From the NCBI GenBank assembly GCA_000436035.1, contig FR893216.1, forward strand, positions 1 through 13,572: DNA of 13,572 nucleotides, in the 5' to 3' direction. The translations under genes were made by a program, and so were the position numbers. Positions 1 to 6,493 of this stretch are shown here, one piece after another (within the stretch, counting starts at the first letter, position 1; each line of letters starts with the position of its first letter). The notes beneath the pieces were generated by a model. The model searched no databases and was not told the origin of the DNA. It worked only from the letters and a program-made list of their open reading frames with translations. This DNA comes from Prevotella sp. CAG:732. GTDB lineage: Bacteria; Bacteroidota; Bacteroidia; Bacteroidales; Bacteroidaceae.

Positions 1-24
1 TCCCCCTAATTTATCGGGTGAGCC
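1..24. repeat. Left copy of a 24-bp inverted repeat at the window ends
   Basis: The reverse complement of these 24 bases matches 13548-13571 at 22 of 24 positions; the only differences are two adjacent bases (TT against CC in the orientation of the right copy). Read outward from the window, each copy begins GGCTCACCCGATAA and then runs into a G-rich tract. Because the copies sit at the extreme ends and point outward, they are most simply the terminal inverted repeats of an insertion sequence at which the contig broke. No transposase is present, so the family cannot be assigned. Confidence 0.7.
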
Positions 25-52
25 GGTGCTTTTTTTGTTGTTCGCATTTGTG

Positions 53-71
53 ATTTATCATTTATTATTTA
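53..71. repeat. AT-rich 19-bp repeat, left copy of a pair flanking the lipoprotein gene
   Basis: The reverse complement of these 19 bases is identical to 711-729, so the lipoprotein gene lies between inverted copies. The core AAATGATAAAT (here in reverse, 53-63) recurs at 3320-3330 and 3334-3344. Low complexity makes chance resemblance easier, but the sharing of a 19-mer is exact. Confidence 0.6.
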
Positions 72-78
72 TTAATTA

Positions 79-110
79 TTTGTTGGTTTGCCATTTTTTT
101 CATACCTTTG
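79..110 (+). promoter_or_regulatory. Bacteroidetes-type promoter of the lipoprotein gene
   Basis: TTTG at 79-82 (-33 box) and TACCTTTG at 103-110 (-7 box, consensus TAnnTTTG) are separated by 20 bases, within the range of the Bacteroides primary sigma factor. A start of transcription near 116 would leave a leader of about 20 bases before the ATG at 137. This is the best-formed promoter in the window. Confidence 0.8.
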
Positions 111-136
111 TAGCATCAATTCATAAATACAACAGA

Positions 137-709
137 ATGAAAAGAATGATTCCTTTGTTTCTCGCCGCACTCATCGGTGGCTCTTTCACCTCTTGCAGCG
201 AGAAAAAGAAGAGTGATGTCATCATCGCTCCTAAGCCTCAGGCTCCTAAGCCTAAGAAGACCCAGAAGATGAGCGAGTATGAGCAAGCTCGTGACGTGGA
301 GTGGCTCGGCACGACCTACAAGGTGGTGGTGAAGAGAGAGGCTGACAGCAGCTTGCCACTGGCGCAGGGTGACGACAACACCAAATACTACGACAATAAA
401 ATCACCGTGCGCATCCTTCGCAAGGACGGCACGGAGTTCTTCAATCGCACCTTCTTGAAATCCGACTTCACAGGCTATCTCGATACCCATACCAAGGAGG
501 AGGGCGCGCTGCTGGGCATCGTCTTCGTCGAGGCGGATGGCGACAACCTCAGTTTTGCGGCTAGTGTGGGATCTCCCGACATCACCAGCGATGAGTATGT
601 GCCTCTGAAGGTGAAGATCTCTCGCATGGGAGCCGTCTCCATGGGGAAAGACTCGCAGCTCGATACTGCTTCCGATGATACTCAAGAAGAAGAGGAAGAG
701 GGAGTTTAA
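137..709 (+). CDS. Putative lipoprotein, DUF4738-like
   Basis: A 190-residue protein of unknown function. It opens with two positive residues, a hydrophobic stretch (residues 5-15) and a lipobox FTSC, giving a lipidated Cys20 and export to the outer part of the cell. After the cysteine come a Lys/Pro-rich spacer (about 23-45) and a globular domain (about 50-175) rich in beta-strand pattern, with VRILRKDGTEFFNRTF near residue 95. The tail is strongly acidic, with five consecutive Glu (about 184-188). I chose the ATG at 137 over one at 26 because the upstream extension would be translated from promoter sequence and would bury the signal peptide. Length and pattern resemble the Bacteroidales DUF4738 lipoproteins; that family name is from memory and uncertain. 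It is transcribed alone, with its own promoter and terminator. Confidence 0.85.
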   Translation: MKRMIPLFLAALIGGSFTSCSEKKKSDVIIAPKPQAPKPKKTQKMSEYEQARDVEWLGTTYKVVVKREADSSLPLAQGDDNTKYYDNKITVRILRKDGTEFFNRTFLKSDFTGYLDTHTKEEGALLGIVFVEADGDNLSFAASVGSPDITSDEYVPLKVKISRMGAVSMGKDSQLDTASDDTQEEEEEGV

Positions 710-710
710 T

Positions 711-729
711 TAAATAATAAATGATAAAT
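711..729. repeat. AT-rich 19-bp repeat, right copy
   Basis: Exact inverted copy of 53-71, starting two bases after the lipoprotein stop codon. It continues into further AATAAT units up to about 744. Confidence 0.6.
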
Positions 730-751
730 AATAAATAATAAAAAGGGGTAC

Positions 752-790
752 GAAAAAAGCTCATCCTATAGCACTGGATGAGCTTTTTTC
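752..790. terminator. Bidirectional rho-independent-type terminator
   Basis: A perfect 15-bp inverted repeat (752-766 and 776-790) with a 9-base loop. The stem contains AGCTCATCC and ends in a run of six A on one side and six T on the other, so it can terminate transcription in both directions. It lies between the convergent lipoprotein gene and ribH and suits both. Confidence 0.88.
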
Positions 791-795
791 ATATC

Positions 796-835
796 TTTTA
801 GCTTCGTGCGACTTTTTAGTTTCGTGCAACGAAGC
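796..835. repeat. Direct repeat and small hairpin downstream of ribH
   Basis: TTTTAGCTTCGTGC at 796-809 recurs as TTTTAGTTTCGTGC at 814-827 (13 of 14 identical). The second copy also forms a short stem, TTCGT / ACGAA at 821-833. It lies in the 3' region of ribH, before the terminator. Function unknown. Confidence 0.5.
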
Positions 836-847
836 AAGGGGTGTGTC

Positions 848-1324
848 TTAGAACTTCGCCATCTTGATGGCATCAATGGCACATTCATCGCCTTTGTTGC
901 CCAGTTTGCCACCGCAGCGGTCCTTAGCCTGCTGCAAGTCGTTGGTGGTGAGCAAACCATAGATGACTGGTATCTCTTGGGTAGCGTTGAGGCGGGCGAT
1001 GCCGTATGTGACCCCCTGACAGATATAGTCGAAGTGAGGGGTCTCGCCACGGATCACGCAACCGAGGATGATGACAGCGTCATATCCACCGTTGAGTACC
1101 ATTTGGTGTGCGCCATATACGAGTTCGAAGCTTCCCGGTACGGTCTTCACATGGATGTTCTCTGTGAGCGCACCATGCTTCTCCAGTGTCTTGACAGCTC
1201 CGTCGAGCAAGGCACCCGTAATCTCTGGGTTCCATTCAGCCACGACAATGCCGAAGCACATGTTGCTGGCATCAGGGACCTTCGAGAAATCGTAGTCTGA
1301 CAAATTATGAAGTGCTGTAGCCAT
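848..1324 (-). CDS. ribH: 6,7-dimethyl-8-ribityllumazine synthase
   Basis: A 158-residue lumazine synthase, the penultimate step of riboflavin synthesis. It condenses 5-amino-6-ribitylamino-uracil with 3,4-dihydroxy-2-butanone 4-phosphate in the cytoplasm, usually as an oligomeric shell. Visible hallmarks are the substrate-contact segment around AEWNP (29-33), VPGSFELVYGA (62-72), and GCVIRGETPHFDYI (88-101) with the catalytic-type His97, then LLTTNDLQQAKDRCGG near the C-terminus with the phosphate-contact Arg. The start is the ATG giving MATALHNLSDYDF, as in Bacteroides homologues, rather than the ATG three codons upstream. It follows the TPR gene by 27 bases in the same direction, so the two are probably cotranscribed. 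Flavin made here is the cofactor source for ApbE elsewhere in the window, though nothing shows direct coupling. Confidence 0.95.
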   Translation of the reverse strand: MATALHNLSDYDFSKVPDASNMCFGIVVAEWNPEITGALLDGAVKTLEKHGALTENIHVKTVPGSFELVYGAHQMVLNGGYDAVIILGCVIRGETPHFDYICQGVTYGIARLNATQEIPVIYGLLTTNDLQQAKDRCGGKLGNKGDECAIDAIKMAKF

Positions 1325-1351
1325 ATATATCAATAATGTGTAGATGCGTGA

Positions 1352-2047
1352 TTAGTTGGAAGCTCTTTCGATGTACTTGTCGATCTCGCCGCTCTGTACG
1401 AGCATAGAGTTGACGTACTTCTTCTTGACATCCTGGTAGATGCTCAAGGCGTCAGCCTTCTTGTTCTGGCTCTCCAAGATCTCACCAGCCTTGATGAGGA
1501 ATACAGGAGAGAGACTGTTGTTGGTGTCGTCATCAGCCTTGCTGTCTGCCATGCTTGCAGCCTTCTTGAAGGCGCTGACAGCATCGTCCAACTTGTTGAG
1601 GTGAGCGTAAGCATCGCCGAGAGCTGCCTCTGCGGCAGGTGAAATCATCTGGTCGCCCTTGCTGGAGAAAGCGTCGAGGCTCTTCTCTGCCTCAGCCCAC
1701 TTGCCGAGGTTGGCATAGCAAAGACCGGCATAGAGGTTGGCGAGGTTACCAGCGTCTGTGCTGCCATACTCGCTGGCAATCTTGGCGAAACCGATGTAGC
1801 CTGCGCCATCACCATTGAGCGCCTGGTCGAACATCTCGTTGTTGAAGTATGTCTGACCTTTGCCCAACATAGTGCTTGCCTTGTCCTCACGAGGACCGGA
1901 AATCTGGGTGTTGTAAACGAAAATACCTGCAATAACCACGATGATGGCGGCTACTGCGCCGAGGATGATCTTCTTGTTCTTCAAGAAGAATGCCTCACGA
2001 ATGTTAAGGCTCTCGCTTTCTGGAGCCTGTACGTTGATGTTTGCCAT
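1352..2047 (-). CDS. Membrane-anchored tetratricopeptide repeat protein, YfgM-like
   Basis: A 231-residue protein with a short cytoplasmic N-terminus, a single transmembrane segment at about 27-46 preceded by KNKK (so the rest should face the periplasm), and helical repeat sequence from about residue 60. TPR-type signatures are visible around NLANLYAGLCYANLGKWAEA (about 103-122) and AEAALGDAYAHLNKLDDAVSAF (about 137-158). The architecture, one N-terminal helix followed by TPRs in about 230 residues, matches the YfgM/TPR_21 family. In E. coli, YfgM is associated with the Sec translocon and periplasmic chaperones; whether this holds here is inference. It is the first gene of a pair with ribH and is divergent from recF, an arrangement I recall as common in Bacteroidales. 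Confidence 0.88.
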   Translation of the reverse strand: MANINVQAPESESLNIREAFFLKNKKIILGAVAAIIVVIAGIFVYNTQISGPREDKASTMLGKGQTYFNNEMFDQALNGDGAGYIGFAKIASEYGSTDAGNLANLYAGLCYANLGKWAEAEKSLDAFSSKGDQMISPAAEAALGDAYAHLNKLDDAVSAFKKAASMADSKADDDTNNSLSPVFLIKAGEILESQNKKADALSIYQDVKKKYVNSMLVQSGEIDKYIERASN

Positions 2048-2119
2048 TTTTATGTTTTGTTTTTTATTATTCTTGCTTGGGGCAGCTTTTGCGTTGACGC
2101 ATAGCTACACTTTAGGCTG

Positions 2120-2127
2120 CAAAAATA
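2120..2127 (-). promoter_or_regulatory. -7 box for the TPR-ribH unit
   Basis: Read on the minus strand this is TATTTTTG, matching TAnnTTTG, followed by CAGCC. A start near 2113 gives a leader of about 65 bases to the ATG at 2047. I see no clean -33 TTTG at the right distance. Confidence 0.6.
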
Positions 2128-2190
2128 CGCAATTTTATTCACATATTGAAATTTCTTGCCCACTTTTTTCGTTTTTTGCACTTTTTCTGC

Positions 2191-2198
2191 TAACTTTG
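2191..2198 (+). promoter_or_regulatory. -7 box for recF-DUF721
   Basis: TAACTTTG matches TAnnTTTG, 24 bases before the recF ATG. It is embedded in TGCTAACTTTGCAG (2188-2201), a 14-mer that also occurs on the minus strand at the M3 peptidase promoter (8601-8614). A -33 TTTG at the usual distance is not evident; the upstream stretch is T-rich. Confidence 0.65.
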
Positions 2199-2222
2199 CA
2201 GTCCAAAAGCTACGTTTACCGT

Positions 2223-3335
2223 ATGATTTTAGAGAATATTTCCATCATCAACTATAAAAACATCAAGGCTTGCAACCTGGAGTTGTCGCCCAAGATCAAC
2301 TGTCTTATCGGCCATAATGGGGTGGGTAAGACCAACTTCCTTGATGCCATCTATTATCTCTCGTTCTGCCGGAGTGCCTTCAATCCCATCGACTCGCAGG
2401 TGATCACCCATGGCGAGGAGTTCTTCATGCTGGAGGGCAACTATCGTAACGACAATGGAGACATCGACAACATCTATTGTGGCATGAAGCGTGGCACCAA
2501 GAAGCACTTCAAGCGCAACAAGAAGGAGTACAAGCGACTGTCGCAGCACATCGGTCTCATCCCTCTCATATTCGTCTCTCCCTCAGATACTTCGCTCATC
2601 GAGGGCGGAAGCGAAGAGCGCAGAAAACTGATGGACGTGGTCATCTCACAGTACGACCATTCCTACATCGAGGCACTCGCCAACTACAACAAGGCTTTGC
2701 AGCAGCGCAACGCTCTCCTGAAGATGGAGGAGGAACCCGACCTTGCCTTGATGGAAATCTGGGAGGGGGAGATGGCTCGCAATGGCGAACTCCTCTACCA
2801 GAAGCGTGATGCCTTCGTGAAGGAACTCTTGCCTGTGTTCCAGCGCATCTACCAGCATATTTCGGGCAATCGTGAGGAGGTGAAGTTGAGGTATGTGTCT
2901 CATTGTCAGAGAGGTGCGCTGCTGGATGTGATTCAGCGAGACCGGTTCAAGGATCGTGCCGTGGGCTACTCGCTGCATGGTGTGCATAGGGATGACCTGG
3001 AGATGTTGATAGGCGACTATCAGATGAAGCGTGAGGGAAGTCAGGGACAGAACAAGACGTTTGTGCTCGCATTGAAGTTGGCGCAGTTTGATTTCCTTCG
3101 CCGTACGGTGTCGAACACCACGCCGTTGCTCCTCTTGGATGACATCTTCGACAAGTTGGATGCCCAGCGAGTGGAGGCAATCGTGCAGTTGGTGTCGGGC
3201 GACAACTTCGGTCAGATTTTCATCACCGATACCAACCGTGACCATCTCGACCGCATCCTCTCCCGTACTAGTGGCGATTATCGCATCTTCACGGTAGAAG
3301 AAGGGGAGGTGAAGATGATAAATGATAAATATTAA
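2223..3335 (+). CDS. recF: DNA replication and repair protein RecF
   Basis: A 370-residue SMC-like ATPase of the RecFOR pathway, which helps load RecA at single-strand gaps next to double-stranded DNA. The Walker A motif GHNGVGKT is at residues 30-37, the ABC signature region is GSQGQNKTFVLALKLAQFD (about 276-294), and the Walker B motif with D-loop is LLLLDDIFDKLD (about 308-319). The start was set at the ATG at 2223, because MILENISIINYKN is the usual RecF N-terminus. The open frame runs 94 codons further upstream, but those codons overlap the divergent TPR gene and the promoter. The last codons (INDKY and stop) lie inside the AAATGATAAAT repeat, so the natural C-terminus has probably been altered by repeat sequence. 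It is followed by the DUF721 gene 31 bases downstream. Confidence 0.96.
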   Translation: MILENISIINYKNIKACNLELSPKINCLIGHNGVGKTNFLDAIYYLSFCRSAFNPIDSQVITHGEEFFMLEGNYRNDNGDIDNIYCGMKRGTKKHFKRNKKEYKRLSQHIGLIPLIFVSPSDTSLIEGGSEERRKLMDVVISQYDHSYIEALANYNKALQQRNALLKMEEEPDLALMEIWEGEMARNGELLYQKRDAFVKELLPVFQRIYQHISGNREEVKLRYVSHCQRGALLDVIQRDRFKDRAVGYSLHGVHRDDLEMLIGDYQMKREGSQGQNKTFVLALKLAQFDFLRRTVSNTTPLLLLDDIFDKLDAQRVEAIVQLVSGDNFGQIFITDTNRDHLDRILSRTSGDYRIFTVEEGEVKMINDKY

Positions 3336-3344
3336 ATGATAAAT
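3320..3344. repeat. Two tandem AAATGATAAAT units across the recF stop
   Basis: Identical 11-mers at 3320-3330 and 3334-3344, separated by ATT. The first is coding and supplies the last codons of recF; the recF TAA (3333-3335) falls at the junction. The AT-rich tract continues to about 3354. The same 11-mer is at 719-729 and, inverted, at 53-63. Confidence 0.6.
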
Positions 3345-3366
3345 TATAAATATTACCTTTATTCTC

Positions 3367-3657
3367 GTGTTTAGAAGAAAAGTAAAGTCGATACAGGAAC
3401 TGCTCCCTCAGATATTGCGTCATGAGGGACTGGAGACCCCCTTGCAGCAGCAACGATTGCTGTCGGCATGGGATGAGGTGGTGGGGAAGCCCATCGCCCA
3501 ATATACGGGTGAGCGTTTTATCAAGAACCAGACGCTCTTTGTCAAGGTGTTGAGTCCTGCCCTCCGTGCCGACTTGACGATGGGGCGTAGCCTCCTTGTC
3601 AAGCGATTGAATGAAAAGGCGGGGGGACAAGTCATCTTCGACATTAAGTTCTACTAG
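3367..3657 (+). CDS. DUF721 domain protein (DciA-like), GTG start
   Basis: A 96-residue basic protein that begins with GTG (MFRRKVKSIQELLPQ), matching the N-terminus of Bacteroidales homologues; there is no ATG near this position in frame. The conserved core runs from the helix WDEVVGKPIAQYTG (about 35-48) through IKNQTLFVKVLSPALRADL to the C-terminal strand. DUF721 proteins include DciA, which loads the replicative helicase in bacteria lacking DnaC-type loaders. Assignment of that function to this short form is inference. Its position directly after recF, probably in one transcript, places it with DNA metabolism. It converges with the cyclo-ligase gene at only 31 bases, and I see no terminator hairpin between them. 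Confidence 0.88.
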   Translation: MFRRKVKSIQELLPQILRHEGLETPLQQQRLLSAWDEVVGKPIAQYTGERFIKNQTLFVKVLSPALRADLTMGRSLLVKRLNEKAGGQVIFDIKFY

Positions 3658-3688
3658 TAATTCCTTTAACTTCTTCGCCTGCAAAAGT

Positions 3689-4276
3689 TTAGTTAGTTGT
3701 CACTTCATCCATCAGAATGTCGTGGCTTTCGAATGGTATCTCCTGGAGCTTTTGAAAGCCGAAGCAGATACCTATTTTATATACTTCTGTGCCATCAGCC
3801 TCCTTTCGTTCACTATGATTTTCCTCCATACCCCGAAGCTTGGTGAGGAAGCGGTCGTAATACCCCTTGCCTCTTCCGAGCCGATGACCAGTATCATCGA
3901 AACTCATGCCGGGGATGATGGCGACTTCTATCTCCGGATATTTCTCTTCAGGGAAGAGCTTGCCGATAGGCTCCATGATGTGAAAACTACCTTCGGCAAG
4001 GTCGTGCTTGCCGGTGTATTCCCTGACCACCATGTCTTTGTCATTGACCACCACTGGCAGGAGGACTCGTTTCCCCTCTGCCACCAACTCGTCTATCCAC
4101 TCGTGGGTGTTCACCTCGTCGGGCAGGGAATAGTAGAGGAGGAGGGTGTGGGCTGCCATCACCTTCGGATGTTTCCGAAGCTTCGAAATAGCGGAAAGCG
4201 ACAGCTCCCCAAGTTGGTCTTGGGAGAACTGTCGCTTTCTATTGCGAATCTCTTTTCTGAGTTCTTGCTTGTCCAT
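3689..4276 (-). CDS. 5-formyltetrahydrofolate cyclo-ligase (MTHFS)
   Basis: A 195-residue enzyme (YgfA/MTHFS family) that converts 5-formyl-THF to 5,10-methenyl-THF using ATP, returning a storage folate to the active one-carbon pool in the cytoplasm. The signature GHRLGRGKGYYDRFL is at 130-144, preceded by the strand VAIIPGMSFD (118-127). The basic N-terminus (MDKQELRKEIRNRKRQ) and LLYYSLPDEVNT (47-58) fit the nucleotide- and folate-binding parts of the family. It is the last gene of a unit with the S41 protease (33 bases upstream) and dCMP deaminase. Pairing with the deaminase is sensible, since both feed thymidylate synthesis. Confidence 0.94.
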   Translation of the reverse strand: MDKQELRKEIRNRKRQFSQDQLGELSLSAISKLRKHPKVMAAHTLLLYYSLPDEVNTHEWIDELVAEGKRVLLPVVVNDKDMVVREYTGKHDLAEGSFHIMEPIGKLFPEEKYPEIEVAIIPGMSFDDTGHRLGRGKGYYDRFLTKLRGMEENHSERKEADGTEVYKIGICFGFQKLQEIPFESHDILMDEVTTN

Positions 4277-4309
4277 ATTGCTTTCTAAGCTTTCCTAATG
4301 TGCTAGAAG

Positions 4310-5983
4310 TTACTTCTTCTTCTTCTTTTTTGTGAGCGGCTTCTTCGCAACTGCCGCAGGCTTCTTAGGGAAGGCGGCGTTGTTGTGGAAGACCTCCAAG
4401 GTATGGCGAATCACTGGGTCATCTTGGTTGATGTACTCCGTCCACGCCTGCTCATTGAGCATATTGTAGATGATACGACCATTGAGGCTTCGCTCCAAGA
4501 GCTTATGCGATTTCTTGATGAGCAAGTTGCGGCGCTGCAAGCCATGCTTGTCGGCATAGGTGGCAAACTGTTCCACCAAGTTCTGCTTGTTCAGGTAGTC
4601 TGACATCTCCATCATCTCCTTGAAGTTGTTCAGTTTCAGACGGTTGTCGTCGGTGTAGCTGAACGCATACTGGAGGATGAGACCGCTCATACTTGCCTCC
4701 TTGAAGTAAGAGGTCATGTCGAGGGTATCTTCTGGCACGAAGATGTCTGGCGTGATGCCGCCACCACCATATACCACACGTCCTAAGCCTGTATGGTAGG
4801 CAGGACCGGTGTGCTTGATGCTGTCTTGTGAGAAGAACTCGCCGTGCTGATAACGGGTCAGGAGGTCTTGCTCATAGTCCTTGTCGTCGCCCATGGTGTA
4901 AGGCTTCTGGATGCAACGACCCGATGGGGTGTAGTAGCGTGCGATGGTGAGACGGATGAGGCTGTGGTCTGGGAACTCCAACTGCTGTTGTACCAATCCC
5001 TTGCCAAACGAGCGGCGACCGATGATGGTGGCGCGGTCGTTGTCCTGCATCGCACCGGCGAAGATCTCTGCCGATGAGGCTGAACCCTCATTGATGAGCA
5101 CTACCAATGGTATCTTCTGATAAGAACCCTTGCCATCGCTGAGATAGTCGTGGCGAGGAGACTTGCGTCCCTGGGTATAGACGATCAACTTCTTGTCTGG
5201 CAAGAACTCGTTTGCCATGCTCACCGCTGCCGAGAGGTAACCACCGGAGTTGTCACGCAGGTCGATGCAGAGGTTCTTGAATCCCTCCTGTGAGAGCTTC
5301 GCCAGGGCGATGAGCATCTCAGGGTAGGTGTTCTCACCGAAGTTCTTGATGCGGATATATCCTGTCTCGTCATCCAACATATAGGATGCGGTGACGCTCT
5401 TGGTAGGAATCTCGCCACGGGTGACGGTGAAGGTTTGTACCTTCTTGCTGCCATATCTCACGACGCCTATCTTCACCTTGGTGTCCTTCGGACCCTTCAG
5501 TCGGCGCATCGCCTCCTGGTTGGTCACGATCTTGCCCACGAAAGGTTTGCCATCCACGGCAACAATCTTGTCGCCTGCCAGGAGTCCGGCTTTCTCGGCA
5601 GGACCATTCTGGATGACGTTCTGGATGTGGATGGTGTCGTCACGGATGACGAACTCCACGCCCACGCCAGAGAACGAACCCTTGAGGTCGTCGGTGGCTG
5701 CGGCTGCATCCTTGGCGCTGATATAGACCGAGTGAGGGTCGAGTTCGGCGAGGATGAGCGGTATCGCCTTATCTACCAGCGAGTCGATGTTGACAGCATC
5801 GACATATTGGTCGTCAATGAGGTGAAGCAAGTTGTTGAGACGGTTGCTTCCGCTATTGACAATGTTGAGTCGGTTTCCCGAAAAGTGATTCGAGAAAAAC
5901 GAACCGAGGAAGATACCCACCACGACGCAGATTGCCATGATGATGGGCATGAATCGGTTTGACTTATTCTTGTTACTACTCAT
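4310..5983 (-). CDS. S41 family C-terminal processing protease
   Basis: A 557-residue periplasmic protease tethered by an N-terminal helix (about 11-30; no cleavage site seen). The order is the tether, an N-terminal helical region, a PDZ domain (about 100-185, with GVGVEFV and GPAEKAGLLAGDKI), and the S41 catalytic core. The nucleophile is Ser303 in NEGSASSAE and the general base is Lys328 in FGKG, with Gln332 four residues on; this spacing (25 residues, then 4) is that of known CtpA/D1P enzymes. A long helical C-terminal region of about 130 residues follows and ends in a Lys-rich tail with six consecutive Lys. Such enzymes trim or degrade exported proteins from their C-termini. The start codon overlaps the end of the dCMP deaminase gene by 8 bases, which implies translational coupling. 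Confidence 0.95.
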   Translation of the reverse strand: MSSNKNKSNRFMPIIMAICVVVGIFLGSFFSNHFSGNRLNIVNSGSNRLNNLLHLIDDQYVDAVNIDSLVDKAIPLILAELDPHSVYISAKDAAAATDDLKGSFSGVGVEFVIRDDTIHIQNVIQNGPAEKAGLLAGDKIVAVDGKPFVGKIVTNQEAMRRLKGPKDTKVKIGVVRYGSKKVQTFTVTRGEIPTKSVTASYMLDDETGYIRIKNFGENTYPEMLIALAKLSQEGFKNLCIDLRDNSGGYLSAAVSMANEFLPDKKLIVYTQGRKSPRHDYLSDGKGSYQKIPLVVLINEGSASSAEIFAGAMQDNDRATIIGRRSFGKGLVQQQLEFPDHSLIRLTIARYYTPSGRCIQKPYTMGDDKDYEQDLLTRYQHGEFFSQDSIKHTGPAYHTGLGRVVYGGGGITPDIFVPEDTLDMTSYFKEASMSGLILQYAFSYTDDNRLKLNNFKEMMEMSDYLNKQNLVEQFATYADKHGLQRRNLLIKKSHKLLERSLNGRIIYNMLNEQAWTEYINQDDPVIRHTLEVFHNNAAFPKKPAAVAKKPLTKKKKKK

Positions 5984-6425
5984 GTTTACTAACGTTTAAA
6001 TTTCTTTCATCTGGATTGAGATATTCCACCTTGATGCCGGCTCTCTCCAGCAGTTCGATGCCTTCGTTGAGTCGGTATTTCTCTGCATAGACCACACGCT
6101 TGATGCCCGCCTGGATGATGAGCTTGGCGCACTCGATGCAAGGGGAGGCGGTGACGTAGAGGGTACTGCCATCGCTGTTGTTGCTGCTGCGCGCCAACTT
6201 GGTGATGGCGTTTGCCTCGGCATGGAGCACGTAGGGTTTGGTGACATCGTTCTCCTCACAGACATTCTCGAAGCCGCTGGGGGTTCCGTTGTATCCATCG
6301 CTGATGATCATCTTGTCCTTGACCACCAAAGCACCTACTTGTCGGCGCTTGCAATAACTGTTTTCTGCCCAAATGCGAGCCATACGAAGGTATCGCAAGT
6401 CGAGCTTGGTCTGCTTATCATCCAT
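5976..6425 (-). CDS. Deoxycytidylate (dCMP) deaminase family protein
   Basis: A 149-residue zinc-dependent deaminase of the dCMP deaminase/ComEB group, converting dCMP to dUMP for thymidylate synthesis in the cytoplasm. The zinc and catalytic motif HAEANAI has His68 as ligand and Glu70 as proton shuttle; PCIECAK supplies Cys96 and Cys99. The nucleotide-recognition stretch GYNGTPSGF (44-52) upstream is typical of dCMP rather than cytidine deaminases. The ATG at 6425 gives the expected length for the short bacterial form. Its stop lies inside the S41 start region (8-base overlap), so it heads a three-gene unit. No good TAnnTTTG box is visible in the 68 bases before it, so transcription may enter from the M3 peptidase gene. 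Confidence 0.92.
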   Translation of the reverse strand: MDDKQTKLDLRYLRMARIWAENSYCKRRQVGALVVKDKMIISDGYNGTPSGFENVCEENDVTKPYVLHAEANAITKLARSSNNSDGSTLYVTASPCIECAKLIIQAGIKRVVYAEKYRLNEGIELLERAGIKVEYLNPDERNLNVSKHE

Positions 6426-6430
6426 CGGAT

Positions 6431-6463
6431 TAAATTATATATTATAATGAATAAATAATAAAT
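6431..6463. repeat. AT-rich tract between the M3 peptidase and dCMP deaminase genes
   Basis: About 33 bases made almost wholly of A and T, including an imperfect palindrome TTATATATTATAA (6435-6447) and the unit AATGAATAAATAATAAAT, similar to the AAATGATAAAT repeats elsewhere in the window. Nearby, a small hairpin AATGAA / TTCATT with a 3-base loop (6484-6498) covers the M3 peptidase stop codon but has no T run. Confidence 0.4.
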
Positions 6464-6493
6464 GGGCTTACACCTTCTATGCTAATGAATTCT

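Noticed and set aside
26..136. 37-codon upstream extension of the lipoprotein gene
   Set aside because: It covers the promoter at 79-110 and would place a second hydrophobic stretch before a good lipoprotein signal.
1941..2222. 94-codon upstream extension of the recF frame
   Set aside because: It overlaps the divergent TPR gene and both promoters, and the ATG at 2223 gives the standard RecF N-terminus.
3658..3688. Terminator between the convergent DUF721 and cyclo-ligase genes
   Set aside because: No inverted repeat with a T run is visible in the 31 bases.
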